From Liolophura sinensis (Eukaryota > Mollusca > Polyplacophora > Chitonida > Chitonidae): a stretch of DNA of 64,000 bases. Under the pieces are notes generated by a model. That model made no database searches, had not been told where the DNA came from, and saw only the letters and a program-made list of their open reading frames with translations. Each line of letters begins with the position of its first letter. The first letter of the stretch is position 1. Of the stretch, positions 23,720-37,800 are shown piece by piece. The position numbers and the translations under genes are program-made. The stretch spans positions 8,419,375-8,483,374 of the forward strand of contig NC_088297.1 in NCBI RefSeq assembly GCF_032854445.1. Direction: 5' to 3'.

Positions 23720-23870
23720 CCTCCACCCCTGGGCGGAACCCCCGAACATCCACAGTTTGCAGGCAGACTTTCCCACATACGGCTGGACTTCAACTCACAG
23801 CGACCGCATTGCTGGAGGGCTCCTGGATCATTGCGCCTTGCTGGTGTGCTGACACCCCTTGGCCTCAGAG
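23720..23870 (-). mobile_element. SINE family A, 5' two thirds
   Basis: GGCGGAACCCCCGAACATCC, AGACTTTCCCACATACGGC, ACTCACAGCGACCGCATTG and a degraded tRNA-like head. Confidence 0.75.
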
Positions 23871-24335
23871 GTCGATGTCTTTTGAAAATTGTATGATAAC
23901 TTCGCGTGGAAATGAATTACAACATTCACAGCATGCACAGCATTTGCAAAAATCATGTCGTCCATCAAACATAGTTCACTTCACAAAAAATTTACCGTAA
24001 GAATATCGTCTCCATGTATTATAATCACATATACAAACATCTCAATGCCTTCAATTACAGAATTTACACTGATTTGTCCACAACTTAATTAACTCAAATT
24101 AATTAAGTACCTCACATGTTATGACATCATCACGAGAACTTGGAACACACAGAGATAACAATGTTTGAATACAGCCTCTCTAAATATGTTGCTGTTTTCA
24201 ACAATTTCTTAAATATGCAGTGCAAACATTTTCACAAATTATTGTTAAATTGATGAAAGAAATTGATAATTGTTAAACAGCAAAGAGAATAATTTATGGG
24301 ACAAATAGCACAAGGGATACTGAAAACCTGAACTG

Positions 24336-24550
24336 TAATTCTTCAACCTTTTAGTGTGTTTGCAAGGTGTTCAAGTGTAATTTGAAGACATTTTTCTGTG
24401 TAGATTGATAAAGTTACACTATTTGTGAAGCCCTGAAACTGGCCAATCCAACCATCGTAGTTTTGTCTAGAAATTCTAATTACAAATGTGCATAATATGC
24501 GCTGAAAGTTGTTCTTTCATATACAAAAAGGTTGAGGAATTAGGGTAGAT
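24336..24550 (+). mobile_element. MITE-like element G, copy 1
   Basis: About 210 bp bounded by TAATTCTTCAACCTTTT and its near-perfect complement AAAAGGTTGAGGAATTA. Shares TTGCAAGGTGTT, GTGAAGCCCTGAAA and GGCCAATCCAA with copies at 29648 and 42475. No ORF; a TA target is possible because TA ends both termini. Confidence 0.75.
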
Positions 24551-24837
24551 CAACGGAATGAGAAAATACTGTGAACATCAATGAAAAGAAAGTCTGATAA
24601 CTGAATTAGACAAATCTGGGATAACTACTGTGAAGCAAATGGCTGGAAGCTCTGGTGTTAATCAGTGTCCGAGATTCTTTTTGTTCTCGTACTTGACAAC
24701 TGAGTGACTGAAATTCATCATACATTTTTGGTTGTTAAACTTAACAGTACATGTATCAAGAGGTGGTAAGTCCCGAACTCAAACTAGAAGCTCAAAAGAC
24801 ACACTGGATTGTTTTTCTGGGAACATCTGCCTTTCTG

Positions 24838-24918
24838 GGAACGTGGACACCGGGCAGACCCCGGGGGAAACCCATGACCATCCGCAGGTTACTGGCAGAC
24901 CTTCCCATGTACAGCCGG
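24838..24918 (-). mobile_element. SINE family A, middle fragment
   Basis: GGGGGAAACCCATGACCATC and CCGCAGGTTACTGGCAGACC only. Confidence 0.7.
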
Positions 24919-25595
24919 AGAAAAATGGGAAGGTATAAGAAAATCAGCAAAATTAGACAATACTTTGAGAACCATGCCTGATAACTAGTAACAGGGCAAT
25001 CTCCAGAATTTTGTGTTCAACTTGCAAGGTATTTAGACACTACATACATGTTCACCACTATCTGACAATGTGTGCAATAAAGGCAAGTAGGCCAAGTAAA
25101 TTGGTAAATGATAGGGTGTCTGAGGTTTCAAATGAAAATATTATTCTGAAACTTATTTGCTGCTAAAAAAGACTAGATTTTCTTTTTTCTCCTGTAAAAG
25201 TGTCTTTCCATGAATCCCAACAGACTCTCCTTTACGGTGAATGGATTATGCTGCATTCCACAGATGCATACAGCAGATAACGTTTTCAGTTGCACTCTTT
25301 CCACCGCATAATGTCACTGGATCCAAAATGATTTGAACATTTTCGTTTTTTTCACATCAAGTCTAGGAGATAAACCTGATGAATTCTGGCAGCCTTTCAG
25401 GAGATGCTTCTTACAAAACTGTACCAATATGCAACTATTTTCAGATGGATAACATGACTGCTGAGTTCCAAGGAATCAATAAATCAAGGATTTTTTTTCC
25501 TTTCTACTGTTTCTATAGTTTCTACAGAAAAGACTACATACCAGACTAGGGCAGGGTATACTGTATATCTCCATCACTGTACTGAGCCATTAATA

Positions 25596-25601
25596 TTTAT
25601 T
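25596..25601 (-). promoter_or_regulatory. Candidate polyadenylation signal for GTF3C2
   Basis: AATAAA on the minus strand about 270 bp after the GTF3C2 stop codon. Support is position and strand only. Confidence 0.25.
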
Positions 25602-25869
25602 TAACAGAAATCAGCTTGTTTCCCTGAAAAGACTCAGTCTATTGTTACAAACTCAGTGAAAAACCAAGTGTGTATACAAATGAGGTTGTCTGGCATGCCT
25701 GGTACAGTAAATCACTCCTTGAATTCAAACCCCTTACCGCAAGGACACCAAGAAAGTCACTGACCTCTTGAACACCTGGTACACGTACATACATTTGTTC
25801 ACAATCACATGCCAATGAAGAACGACATCAGTTCCGATTGTGACCTTGAGCTTCCATTCTAGACCTCGA

Positions 25870-28800
25870 TCACGACATGCTGGGTAGCACAGTCTCTGAC
25901 AGGCCCGGTGACAACAAGGCTGCGTCCTGTAAGATCGTGCGCGCTTCGTTGGTGATGAAGCCACTGACATTGCTGAACCTGACGATGCCCGCCTGACCCC
26001 CGGTCATCACCCAGGTACAGCTGGCAGCGTTTGGGTTGCAGCTCACCTGTAACATATCAAACAAGAAACAGGTCAAGTACTGACTTATTTATCTGACTGG
26101 TATCTATTTATTGACTATATATATATGGTATATCTTTATTTCACTGGTATATCTTTATTTCACTGGTTTATCTTTATTTCACTGGTATTTCCTTATTTCA
26201 TAAGTATGTCTTTATTTCACTGGCATTTATTTAATTGGTATTCATTTTATTGGATTTTTTCATTTATTTAATTGCAATTTCTTTTTTTATTTATCCTATA
26301 TCTTACACCTTTTCACATAACTACGGGGAATGGAACTTTGAGTGCCGTTCATTCATCTCAACTTACTGATTAAAGCACTGATTTATGTTTTGCTGTGTTT
26401 GGTAACATCAGGGGTTCGCAAAAAAACAAACTTTTTCACTTTAGCTAGAGAAATGTTCTGAAATATATGCTTAAAACAACATGCCAAAAGTTTGAGGAAA
26501 TATAGTATTGATTTATTTATTGATTTATGCCTCATGGGCCAGAGCACATTAGAGCACCTGGCCATCAATGTCTAGATTTTGTATAACATCCACATTTACA
26601 GCGGATACAACCCTATGAGTGTCCATCAATCCGCATTTAAAGTGATAGCGCCTGCTTGTAATACCTGTAGGAGGAGTGTTTGTTAGAAACACAACCAAAA
26701 ACATTCTGTACATGATTGCAGTTTCAAAGTTTTACAATCTTTCTGAAGTAACTCCTTCTATCATCAGGTGAGTGGCAACTGCATGGTGCATGATATGAAG
26801 GGCTCTATATAAAGTATATTTTTATGATCACTCTATGATAATCATGTATCAATGCACTGTTGTTAATAAATTTTCATGTGTATAAAATCTTACTTTGTAT
26901 ATACTCCTTTATAGTTTGTAAAAAAAAAACAGAGCTTTTATGTACAGGGTGATTTTTTGTCATATGTTTGTATCTATCTATTTATTTATTTTTTTTTTTT
27001 TATTGAACTGGTGTTTTAGGCCATACTCAAGAATATTTCACTGATAGGACAGTGACCAGCATTGTGGTGGGAGGGAACTGGGCAGAGCCTGCAGGGAAAC
27101 CCATGGCCATCCGTAGACTGCTGGCAGACCTTCCCACGTACGGCTAGAAACGAAGCCAGCAAGAGCTGGGCCAGTATGATCTCACAGCGAAAGTGTTGGT
27201 GGGAAGCTCCGGAGTCTAAGCACCGTGCCGACCCGCTAACCCCCATATTGTTTCTAGCACACATTATGAAACCCATCCATAAAGGTATCTACTTGTATGA
27301 GGAGTTTTTTGGATGGGTGATTTTCTCTGCTTGGTTTGGAAATAGAAAATGCAACACGTGAACAGTCGTAACTCATGTCAAAGACATTTCGACTCAATAT
27401 TTCCATCAGAACATTAGGACGTACTCAACGTAACTCAATAGTACTACATTTCATGGAAAAAAGTTAAGCATTATGTCTGCAATTTGTGGCTTGATATTTA
27501 GTTCGCCTAATGATGGCAAAAAACAATTACCGAATCATTGGTATAACGAGTCAAAATGAGTCTTTCTGTTATAGGGAGTTACACTTCTTGTGTATTCCAT
27601 TTAACTACTAATCAATGGAACACAAGGTTTCCAGAAATGTTGGGTTGAACATACAGAATAGATGGCAGGCAGCGGGAATATCTGGTGGTCATCGTCGGGA
27701 AGCGTGTCCTGTAAAGCGCTGGAGAACAAACGTTCATCACTCAGTACGCCATGGGAGACCTACAACAACAACACAAACAGTATTACATCTACATGTCACT
27801 GACAATTTATTTATTCATTACAGTGGTGTTTTCTGTAAAGCTGTGGAAGCTGGATTGATCTCAACGGCCAAACACTAGTCACAGTGACAACTGTAGACTG
27901 TACAGCCAGCTTGTCCCGACATAGGCCTACCTATATTAAGACAGTGTTGGTAAGTGGTGCTAAGGCAGGGCTTGAAATTAGCACTGGTCCATGGACAACA
28001 GATTGTTGGTTGAAAATGTATGGTTTTTATCAGCACTGGTCTGGCTGGTCTGAGTTTTATCAATATTTAAAAATGTGACAGTACAAATGTACTCATACTT
28101 ACAAATAAAAAATAATCTAAAACATATGGCCCTACAAGATGCTAGAAATTTAAACTGAAAACAAGTTAGAGCAGCTTGTGGGGGTTGGTGGGTGGGATGT
28201 GCGGGGAGGTGGTAAACTTCCAAGGAACTTCCCACCAATGCAAGTGCAAGTCAAGCTTCCTCTATGGCCCCAAGCACTCACTCACTCTATGGCCATAAGT
28301 GGGACGGTCTGCCAGGTCACCATAATGCTGGCCGGCATCGCATAAGTGAAATATTCTTGAGTAGTGTGCAAAACACCGATCAAATAAATAAATTTACCTA
28401 CATTTAACTGCAAATACCAACCAGGGCCAATAGATCTCAAGACGACACTGGCACTACTGCCCAGTAACTCTGAAGACAATTTCTACATGTATGGCATGCA
28501 AGGAAAAAAAAAAAAAACTAGCGCTTCACAAGCTTCTGCTCAAATCCCATCTGACATTCATCCATACCTGTAACGTGGAGTTATCCTTGAAATGTAAACA
28601 GCAGCTGTCTTTCACTTCATCAAACTTTAACCTCAATGGCTGCACTTTGGCCACAGGTTTGCCTTTCTTTGTACTGGTCACAGTGGAGCTCTTTGGTTTG
28701 GCAGGCGTCAGGAAGTCATCAACAGACTTATCCAGCTCGCTCTGGTTGGTTATTTCCTTGACAACCGGAATCTTCCTGTTATCTGCATCAAACTCTGGTA

Positions 28801-31800
28801 CAAGCTCGTACAGGAACTACCGAAAGTGAAAGTGAAAGTGATACATTCATTAATATATTGACTGGCTAAGTGAAAACAATGTCTTTCTAACATTTTGGGT
28901 TTCAAGACAGTTTCAACACTAGAGTGGTTTTGCCAGGCCACCTATGCATGGATACATACAACATACATGAACTTGTAACCACTGGCATTCACACAAGAAG
29001 AAAAATTCAGTCTTTCTGTTATATGTAATAATTTACTGAGATATACACTGCAGGTGACACTTTGATTATTTGGAAAATTTTGCCTTTTGGTCATTTTTTT
29101 TTTTTCAATTAAAAGTCTGACTTCATGTTACTAATAAGCAAAACAGCAGCAATGGTATGATAAAAGTCGTCTTACAATTCGTGAATTAAATCTACCTCGA
29201 TATTTTAGAATCAGCTCTGATGTGTACTTACTACCAGTATCCCATAAGCGTACGTACAAGTTACACAGCAAAGGCTCTCTATAGCGTCAGGTATATTTAT
29301 CACAACGATTTATTTCATTTCAACCATATTAATTTTTTTTTTTTTTTCAAATTCTTCTTGGCTAATTAGAATATCTGTTCTCCAAACAATTATATAAATG
29401 TTTTTCTGGGAATGGATTTTACACAATCATATTCTGATACCGGTTGAGACCTCTTCTGAACTGGAGCCGCCAATCTCACACCTCTTGTCGTCGCCAACTC
29501 ATGAAAATTGTCTAAGCCACTAGGTCAGTGGGTCTTTTGTGAATCCAAAGAATTACAGTACTTATATTAACATGTACTCTTCATAATTTCAGTCACAGCT
29601 AACTTTTCACAGTCTCCTAATATGAACAAAAAATCTGCCTGTAATGTAATTCTGCAAAAATTTTCACATGTTTGCAATGTGTTATTTCATGACTACTCAG
29701 AAGGCATTATTCTGTTTAGAGTGATAAAAATTACACTTTTAGTGAAGCCCTGAAAATGGCCAATCCAATGAATGTAGTTTTGTTTGCAAAATCAATTTTA
29801 AAAAGTGTACAAATTGCACTGGAAGTTTTTCTTTCACATGTGAAAAGGTTGAATTGAGAAATTAGGGTAATTAACATTAATCAAATCTGTGAAATCATTT
29901 CCAAACAACTTGTGACAGCCGATTACAGGTTCTCATGTCAGAGCACAAAGAAAAGTATGGAGACAAGACATCAAACAGTTTCCTGACCCAGAACTCACAG
30001 ATATACAGTAAGAGTACATATAAGTTTCCTCACATAAATTGTCAAGCAGTTCACTTCAAATCTCACGCTCGACTGACTTCTTCAGGTCACTCCACAACTC
30101 TTTTTACTATTTTTAGTGTGAATACGCCGCAAAATGTAGTTCCTTATTTAATACACGGATCAAGATGATCCGTGTTATCATACAAATGACTTACAAAAAG
30201 TCGCTTTTTGTGGTACTTTTTCTTCACGGTGCTCGAGGAGTCATCCAGTTTGTCCCCCAGCACCATGCCCATGTTGTTCCCTGTGAAGGCCGTGTGCAGG
30301 AAGTTGGACACGCAGATAGTCTGTTCATATGAAAAGAAAACACATGATCACACAATACTACATAGCAATATCTGACACAAAAACTCAAGTGATAACGTAC
30401 ATATGGAAACATACCCCACATCAGACAAAATACTTGACTTTCCGTTGATTTGTAATGGCCACATAGGGAACGTGTATTTTTTCATGTCCTGCAGCCCATA
30501 CCAGCATATGTGTCTGCCGACTAGGTTATCTCCCTTTGTTGTCAGTCACGCTGTGGGTACTCAATGACACAATACGAAAATCTACGATTTGTCGGAACAG
30601 GGTCAAACAGACCAGATGCCGAATATAATTCAGCGTCTCTCTGACCTCAACATATCATTTTCTCCAGTGACGTTGCAGTGCTTGTGTACTTTATGGGTAC
30701 ACATACATGTACACCAATTGTGTTATGATAAATGAAACACTGGAAAAGTTCATAGCTTTGAACTGTTTTGTTTATGTATAGGCAGAGTTTTACAAGTTAC
30801 TCATCACAGCTCACCCATATACAGCCAGGAGCCCCAGGCATCACCACCTTTCTCTGGTCCCCTTTCTTTGATGCACCATCTAAGCTCAGAATACGACTGT
30901 TCGTATACCTGAGGAAAAAATGGTTGTGCACCTAATGAGTAACTTACAAAAGCTGATCAATAAACAGAGAATATAAGAAGGTGCATGTAACTGTGACAGA
31001 GTAAGTTACAATAGCTGATCATAACAGAGTAACTTATGAGAAGGTGTATGTAACTGTGACAGAGTAAGTTACAATAGCTGATCATAACAGAGTAACTTAT
31101 GAGAAGGTGTATGTAACTGTGACAGAGTAAGTTACAAATGCTGATCATAACAGAGTAACTTATGAGAAGGTGCATGTAACTGTGACAGAGTAAGTTACAA
31201 TAGCTGTTCATAACAGAGTAACTTATGAGAAGGTGCATGTAACTGTGACAGAGTAAGTTACAACAGCTGATCATAACAGAGCAACTTATGAGAAGATGCA
31301 GGTAAATGTGACAGAGAAACTTACAATAAAACAATTACCACACAGTACATGTGCAACTTTTGCTGTGTTTCCATGGAAATGCACTTGACCGTTAATTCTT
31401 CTGAGAATGGGAATATAGTATAGGCTGGAGTGTTTATACTCAGAGCGAATGAAAAATGTCTCCTTTTTAATGCATTGACAAGGATTTATTGGATTGTTGG
31501 TTGCAGTGTTGGGTGGATTTTCGGTGGAGTGTAATCGCAGTTGTCAATGCACAGATCGTGGAAAGACTGTAGAGAATGTGTCAAATAACTACGTGAAGTA
31601 ACGCAAATGCAATCACATGTACCTGGAAACACAGTCTTTGGAGAAACTGACCACATAAGAGACTACTGTAACTTACGAGAAGCTGTCATCCTGGACACAC
31701 AGTGGCTCGCTCCAGACCTGCGACCAGCTAAGCCCCGTGATAGGGGTGCAAAATTCACGCACCACAGGGTCACTTGTGTCCCGGATGTCCCAAATTGCAA

Positions 31801-34800
31801 ACCACTTGTCCCGGCTGCCAGTAGAGAAGAAACCTGCTTGCGTCGGCGACCATTCGCAGGCTGATACCTTGAGGGAATGGGCGATGAATGTGTGGAACGG
31901 GAAGATTTCTACGTGACCCGTGAAGTCCCCCAGGGTCAGCAGGGTAGACTGGTTGTTCAGGTCAAAGATACACACATGACCTGCAAAAATATTAATTATT
32001 TATTTCATTGCTGCTTAATGCACTGCTCACAAATTTGCACTTATAATAACATAATGGCAGTCAGTTTTATGGGTGGGAGAACCTGGAGAGCCAGAGTAAT
32101 CCACCACCCTACTGACAAACTTTCCAACATGTGGATTCAGGCAGTCCCCGGTTCTTTGTTCTAAAATACAGGTAGAGTAACTAATTATGAACAGATGATA
32201 TTTTCCATGACTTTTTACTTTTTTTACTTCCCCCAGCAGGATATCACCCTACCTCTCAATCAAACTTCAAAACACCTTTCTAAGATCAATAAAAAAAAAA
32301 ATCGCCACTAGCAAAATGTGTAGCTTGGTGTAATCTTGGGACAAACTGTTAGGTCAATAACAGCAAGTCTGAAAGCCATACTGTTTCTAGTGCTGCCCAA
32401 CTAAACCCCCATGTGGAAGACACCTACAGATCTACATGGGACACCAATGCTAGTCAGTGATTACAGGTGGGTTCTACCTGACCCCTGTCATTACCTGTCC
32501 CGTAGCCAGCCAGTATAAGGCTCCTGTCTCCGGTTGTCTCCCAGTCCACACACATACAGCAGCCATGGGACGGGTCTGAAACACACAACACTACTACTGT
32601 ATTCTATATCCTTCCCTTGAGTCAGACAGAACTTGAGGATGTTCCAAAAATTTAACAGCTGAGCTTGACAATCAGTAACTGGATTACCGAGCTCTCTTCA
32701 ATAAGCTGTGCAAAGTGGTATTAAGCCATTACAATCAATTCATTAAGCTGAGCACTTCACGTCATTGTAATCTGCATATGCAGACACACGCTGGCCGTGA
32801 GTTTCATGGGTGGATTTAACCCAAGTATCTGGCATAAACCACTCACCTCTGGCAAGTTTAAACCTTTCCACATATACATAATATAGATACATGAACAGAT
32901 ATACAAAGGTGAACAAGAAGACAAACAACTTCCTACACCATCTGGAGATTGTGAAGTCATAGCAACTTACCATCCTCATTGAAGGTGGAGATGAGGGTAA
33001 ATATTGGAGGAGGTTTGACTACAATCCTCTCTGATGTCCCAGCTTCTTCTTGTAAAGCCCTGGGGTCGGGGACACTGTCCAAATCATAGAAACGATGTTC
33101 AATATGTTTGCTCTGACTGGCAAATACATGCATGTATACACTAATATTGATGCATTTAATACTTTTCTGGCACTGGACTGTAAGAGTTCTTAACATTGGC
33201 ACATCTTGATGAGTGTGTATGTGAAATTCTTGTAAGGTCCTCTGATGTTGACAGCCAGCCATTTTCAGCATTCTGATATTATTCCACTGATGCACCACTG
33301 GAAGGCTCAAGAGAATCATTAATAAGCTTCATATCGTGATTGTGTAGCTTGAACGGAACGTATCACTTAGCATCCCCTCACTGAAGCAGAGTAGCTGTTA
33401 CATGCATTTGAAAACTTGCACAAAACTGTTACAGCACGCACGGACAGGATTGGTTTTCTCCCTCACCTGAATATCCTCACAGTTCCATCCGTACAAGCCA
33501 AGGCCAGTAGTCCTAGCCGAGGTAACAGTTCCTTGCCCTGGAAAGGAGCACAAAATGTGATTACCTGATTGGGCTTAACTCCCTACTCCGGAATTTTTCA
33601 CTTATACAAAGGAATTGTTCTTTGGTAGGTAACAGAATGTCTTTTCCACATTTAATGCACAAACATTCAAGAGGATCTGAATGTCACATTGATGTATTGC
33701 AAATAATCTCCAATAAACTTCATTTATTTACTTATCTGAGAAAGGTATTTTATATTGTACTGAAGAATATTTCACTTACCTGCCAGACAAATAATGGTTA
33801 CTTACCTGATGGTCGACACTGCTGGGTGGTTTCCTGTCACAGCCAGCAGGACACCAGGACATATCATACACACAACCGTAATCATGAGCCAGCCCCAGTG
33901 TGAACTCCGGGTTAATGGTTGGGCTGAAAAAATGATTGAATTTTATTGAATGACACCTAGAGAGGTAGACTAATCCACTGATTACAATTAATATATTTCC
34001 TTCTTGAAGATATTGTGTTGGAAATACCAGTGAGGTGTTTGATTATTTATTTATTTAACTGGGGGTTTCATTGTACTTGTGATGTGCTTGAGACTGCATG
34101 CGCCTTGATTTGTTAATGTTCCCAAAATGAGGCACATTATAAAACACGAATTTCCATTTCCATGCAACTTAATTTTTAACGTTTAAAAACTAGAAGGCAC
34201 CCTACTACACAGAAAGGGATGGAGTACACTGCATTTCTGTTCTTCTATTGATGGTGAAGAATGGCTTAAAAAATTCCTAGATTCGGATTCCGACCTGAAT
34301 GGGCACCAAAATTTAATACATTCGTTCTTTAATAACACAAAATTTAACCTAAATGCCTGAATAATATTTTTTCCCTAACTGTTGCTGACAGGCAGTTCAA
34401 AACATAAATGCAAATAAAAACATAACCTCCTAGGTCAAAAAACAAACATGACAAGCCTACAAGCATATTAGAGGTGAAAACTATATTAAGCTTTGGTACA
34501 TTCTAATCTACAAACACAAACTTACACAAGGTACCAGTCTTACCTATCAATATTCAGGAAGCCACAGTCCCATATTTGGATGAGGCCCCGCCCACTGAAC
34601 ACTTCCATGCTGCCATGCTCTTCCTCCATCGTCCTGTGACAGCTGACAGTGGCATACTGCACATGAGGGCTGTCAGGTGGAACAGGGCACCAAGCTGTTG
34701 CCCACACGGGCCCGCCGGCAAAAAACCCTCCATGGGCAGTCCGCTCAAATTTCCTCAGATTGGCACGGCAGCCTTCGGAGGACTTGAGATTGATGAGTGA

Positions 34801-37800
34801 GAATCGCACCTGGACGCTCTCTTTGCTGACTGGGTAGTAGAACTCGCAGTCTTCCTGGGTTAATCTGTAACCATGGGGACAAGGACACATATAAATGCAA
34901 ATGCAATAGCAGGGAATGGCTGAGGATAAGTGATTAAGGTGCTTGATTTACAGTGGCTATCAGGCATAAATAAGATATTGACCCATGGGTAGAGAAGTCA
35001 CTTACAATGATTAAGATGGCTCTTAATAATCGGGCCTTGATGACAATAGGGCCGCACAGAATTACCTCCCTTGAGGTTACTCTCCAGTTTTAAAGGTGCA
35101 GAAATTGGCTAATGGAAAGTTTGTGTAGTTGAAACAGCATAAGATAGTTGAAGTTGAGTTAAATTTATAAACTTATTCGGAAAGGCCAGGACATATTTTT
35201 TAATCCATTCAGAGGTAATTTTAAAATCCTGGCTGTAAATACTAGACAGCTTTGACGAGCTCATAAGTTGAAAGACATGGATTTCATTTGAGATCTCTTT
35301 GCGACTTTTAAAGGTTGATATCAGATTGTTTGCATATTTTGTTGCCAGTTAGAAAATATTTGTCAGTGTCATCACATAACTACAAAATGCAGGCGCGGTC
35401 CCACTTCTCGTAGTTTCACGCCACCAAAACTAATTTCGCCTTACGTCACAGTCGCTGTCATGTAACAAGGGAGGTAATTCAGAGCAGGCCTATTAGCGAT
35501 CAGCGTCGCTCATGTGGGTGTTTGCTGAGCGTAACATTTGCTGAAGACCACATTTCTTTGACTGATATGGTGTACACATACGACACAACTGGGAAGTTTT
35601 ATCAGTAATTGACAAGGGCGACTGGTTTTAACCCAGGCACCGCAGTTCTTATCAGAAAACAACCAGCTTTGGCTAAGATACTCATGAACTTGCCCAAATG
35701 TAACATTACTTGAAAACTGCATACTGTGTACGTGAGCCAGAAATAATTTGCCTAACGTCAGTGGTTTATTCTAGGCACTTCATATTACTACTGCAAATAA
35801 TGTACTGTCTACCCTGTTACTACTGCAAATAATGTACTGTCTACCCTGTTACTACTGCAAATAATGTACTGTCTACCCTGTTAGTACTGCAAATAATGTA
35901 CTGTCTACCCTGTTACTACGGCCAATAATGTACTGTCTACCCTGTTACTACTGCCAATAATGTACTGTCTACCCTGTTACTACTGCAAATAATGTACTGT
36001 CTACCCTGTTACTACTGCCAATAATGTACTGTCTACCCTGTTACTACTGCAAATAATGTACTGTCTACCCTGTTACTACTGCCAATAATGTACTGTCTAC
36101 CCTGTTACTACAGCCAATAATGTACTGTCTACCCTGTTACTACTGCCAATAATGTACTGTCTACCCTGTTACTACAGCCAATAATGTACTGTCTACCCAA
36201 TAACAATACAATAATGTACTGTCTACCCTGTTACTACTGCCAATAATTACTGTCTACCCTGTTACTACTGCAAATAATGTACTGTCTACCCTGTTACTAC
36301 TGCCAATAATGTACTGTCTACCCTGTTACTACTGCAAATAATGTACTGTCTACCCTGTTACTACTGCCAATAATGTACTGTCTACCCTGTTACTACTGCA
36401 AATAATGTACTGTCTACCCTGTTACTACTGCAAATAATGTACTGTCTACCCTGTTACTACCGACAATAATGTACTGTCTACCCTGTTACTACTGCAAATA
36501 ATGTACTGTCTACCCTGTTACTACCGCCAATAATGTCCTGTCTACCCTGTTACTACTGCAAATAATGTACAGTCTACCCTGTTACTACTGCCAATAATGT
36601 ACTGTCTACCCTGTTACTACTGCAAATAATGTACTGTCTACCCTGTTACTACTGCAAATAATGTACTGTCTACCCTGTTACTACCGACAATAATGTACTG
36701 TCTACCCTGTTACTACCGACAATAATGTACTGTCTACCCTGTTACTACTGCAAATAATGTACTGTCTACCCTGTTACTACTGCCAATAATGTACTGTCTA
36801 CCCTGTTACTACTGCCAATAATGTACCGTCTACCCTGTTACTACTGCAAATAATGTACTGTCTACCCTGTTACTACCGCCAATAATGTACTGTCTACCCT
36901 GTTACTACTGCCAATAATGTATTGTCTACCCTGCTACTACCGCCAATAATTACTGTTTACCCTGTTACTACAGCCAATAATGTACTGTCTACCCAATAAC
37001 AATACAATAATGTACTGTCTACCCTGTTACTACCGCCAATAATGTACTGTCTACCCTGTTACTACCGCCAATAATGTACAGTCTACCCTGTTATTACCAC
37101 CAATAATGCACTGTCTACCCTGTTACTACCGCCAATAATGTACTGTCTACCCTGTTACTACCGCCAATGATGTCCTGTCTACCCTGTTACTACTGCCAAT
37201 AATGTACTGTCTACCCTGTTACTACCGCCAATAATGTACAGTCTACCCTGTTATTACCACCAGTAATGCACTGTCTACCCTGTTACTACCGACAATAATG
37301 TACTGTCTACCCTGTTACTACAGCCAATAATGTACTGTCTACCCTGTTACTACAGCCAATAATGTACTGTCTACCCAATAACAATACAATAATGTACTGT
37401 CTACCCTGTTACTACTGCCAATAATGTACTGTCTACCCTGTTACTACCGCCAATAATGTACAGTCTACCCTGTTATTACCACCAGTAATGCACTGTCTAC
37501 CCTGTTACTACCGCCAATAATGTACTGTTTACCCTGTTACTACCGCCAATAATGTCCTGTCTACCCTGTTACTACTGCCAATAATGTACTGTCTACCCTG
37601 TTACTACTGCCAATAATGTACTGTCTACCCTGTTACTACCGCCAATAATGTACTGTCTACCCTGTTATTTCCACCAGTAATGTACTGTCTACCCTGTTAT
37701 TACCACCAGTAATGTACAGTCTACCCTGTTATTACCACCAATAATGTACTGTCTACCCTGTTATTACCACCAGTAATGTACAGTCTACCCTGTTACTACC

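Larger units (their letters stand above)
20026..25869. other. Intergenic region between GTF3C2 and EIF2B4
   Basis: No conserved coding exon was recognised here. It must hold the EIF2B4 promoter and 5' noncoding exon (an acceptor near 20026 implies one) and the GTF3C2 3' UTR. Repeats inside are three family A fragments and one MITE-like element; the rest is AT-rich unique-looking sequence. Confidence 0.6.
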
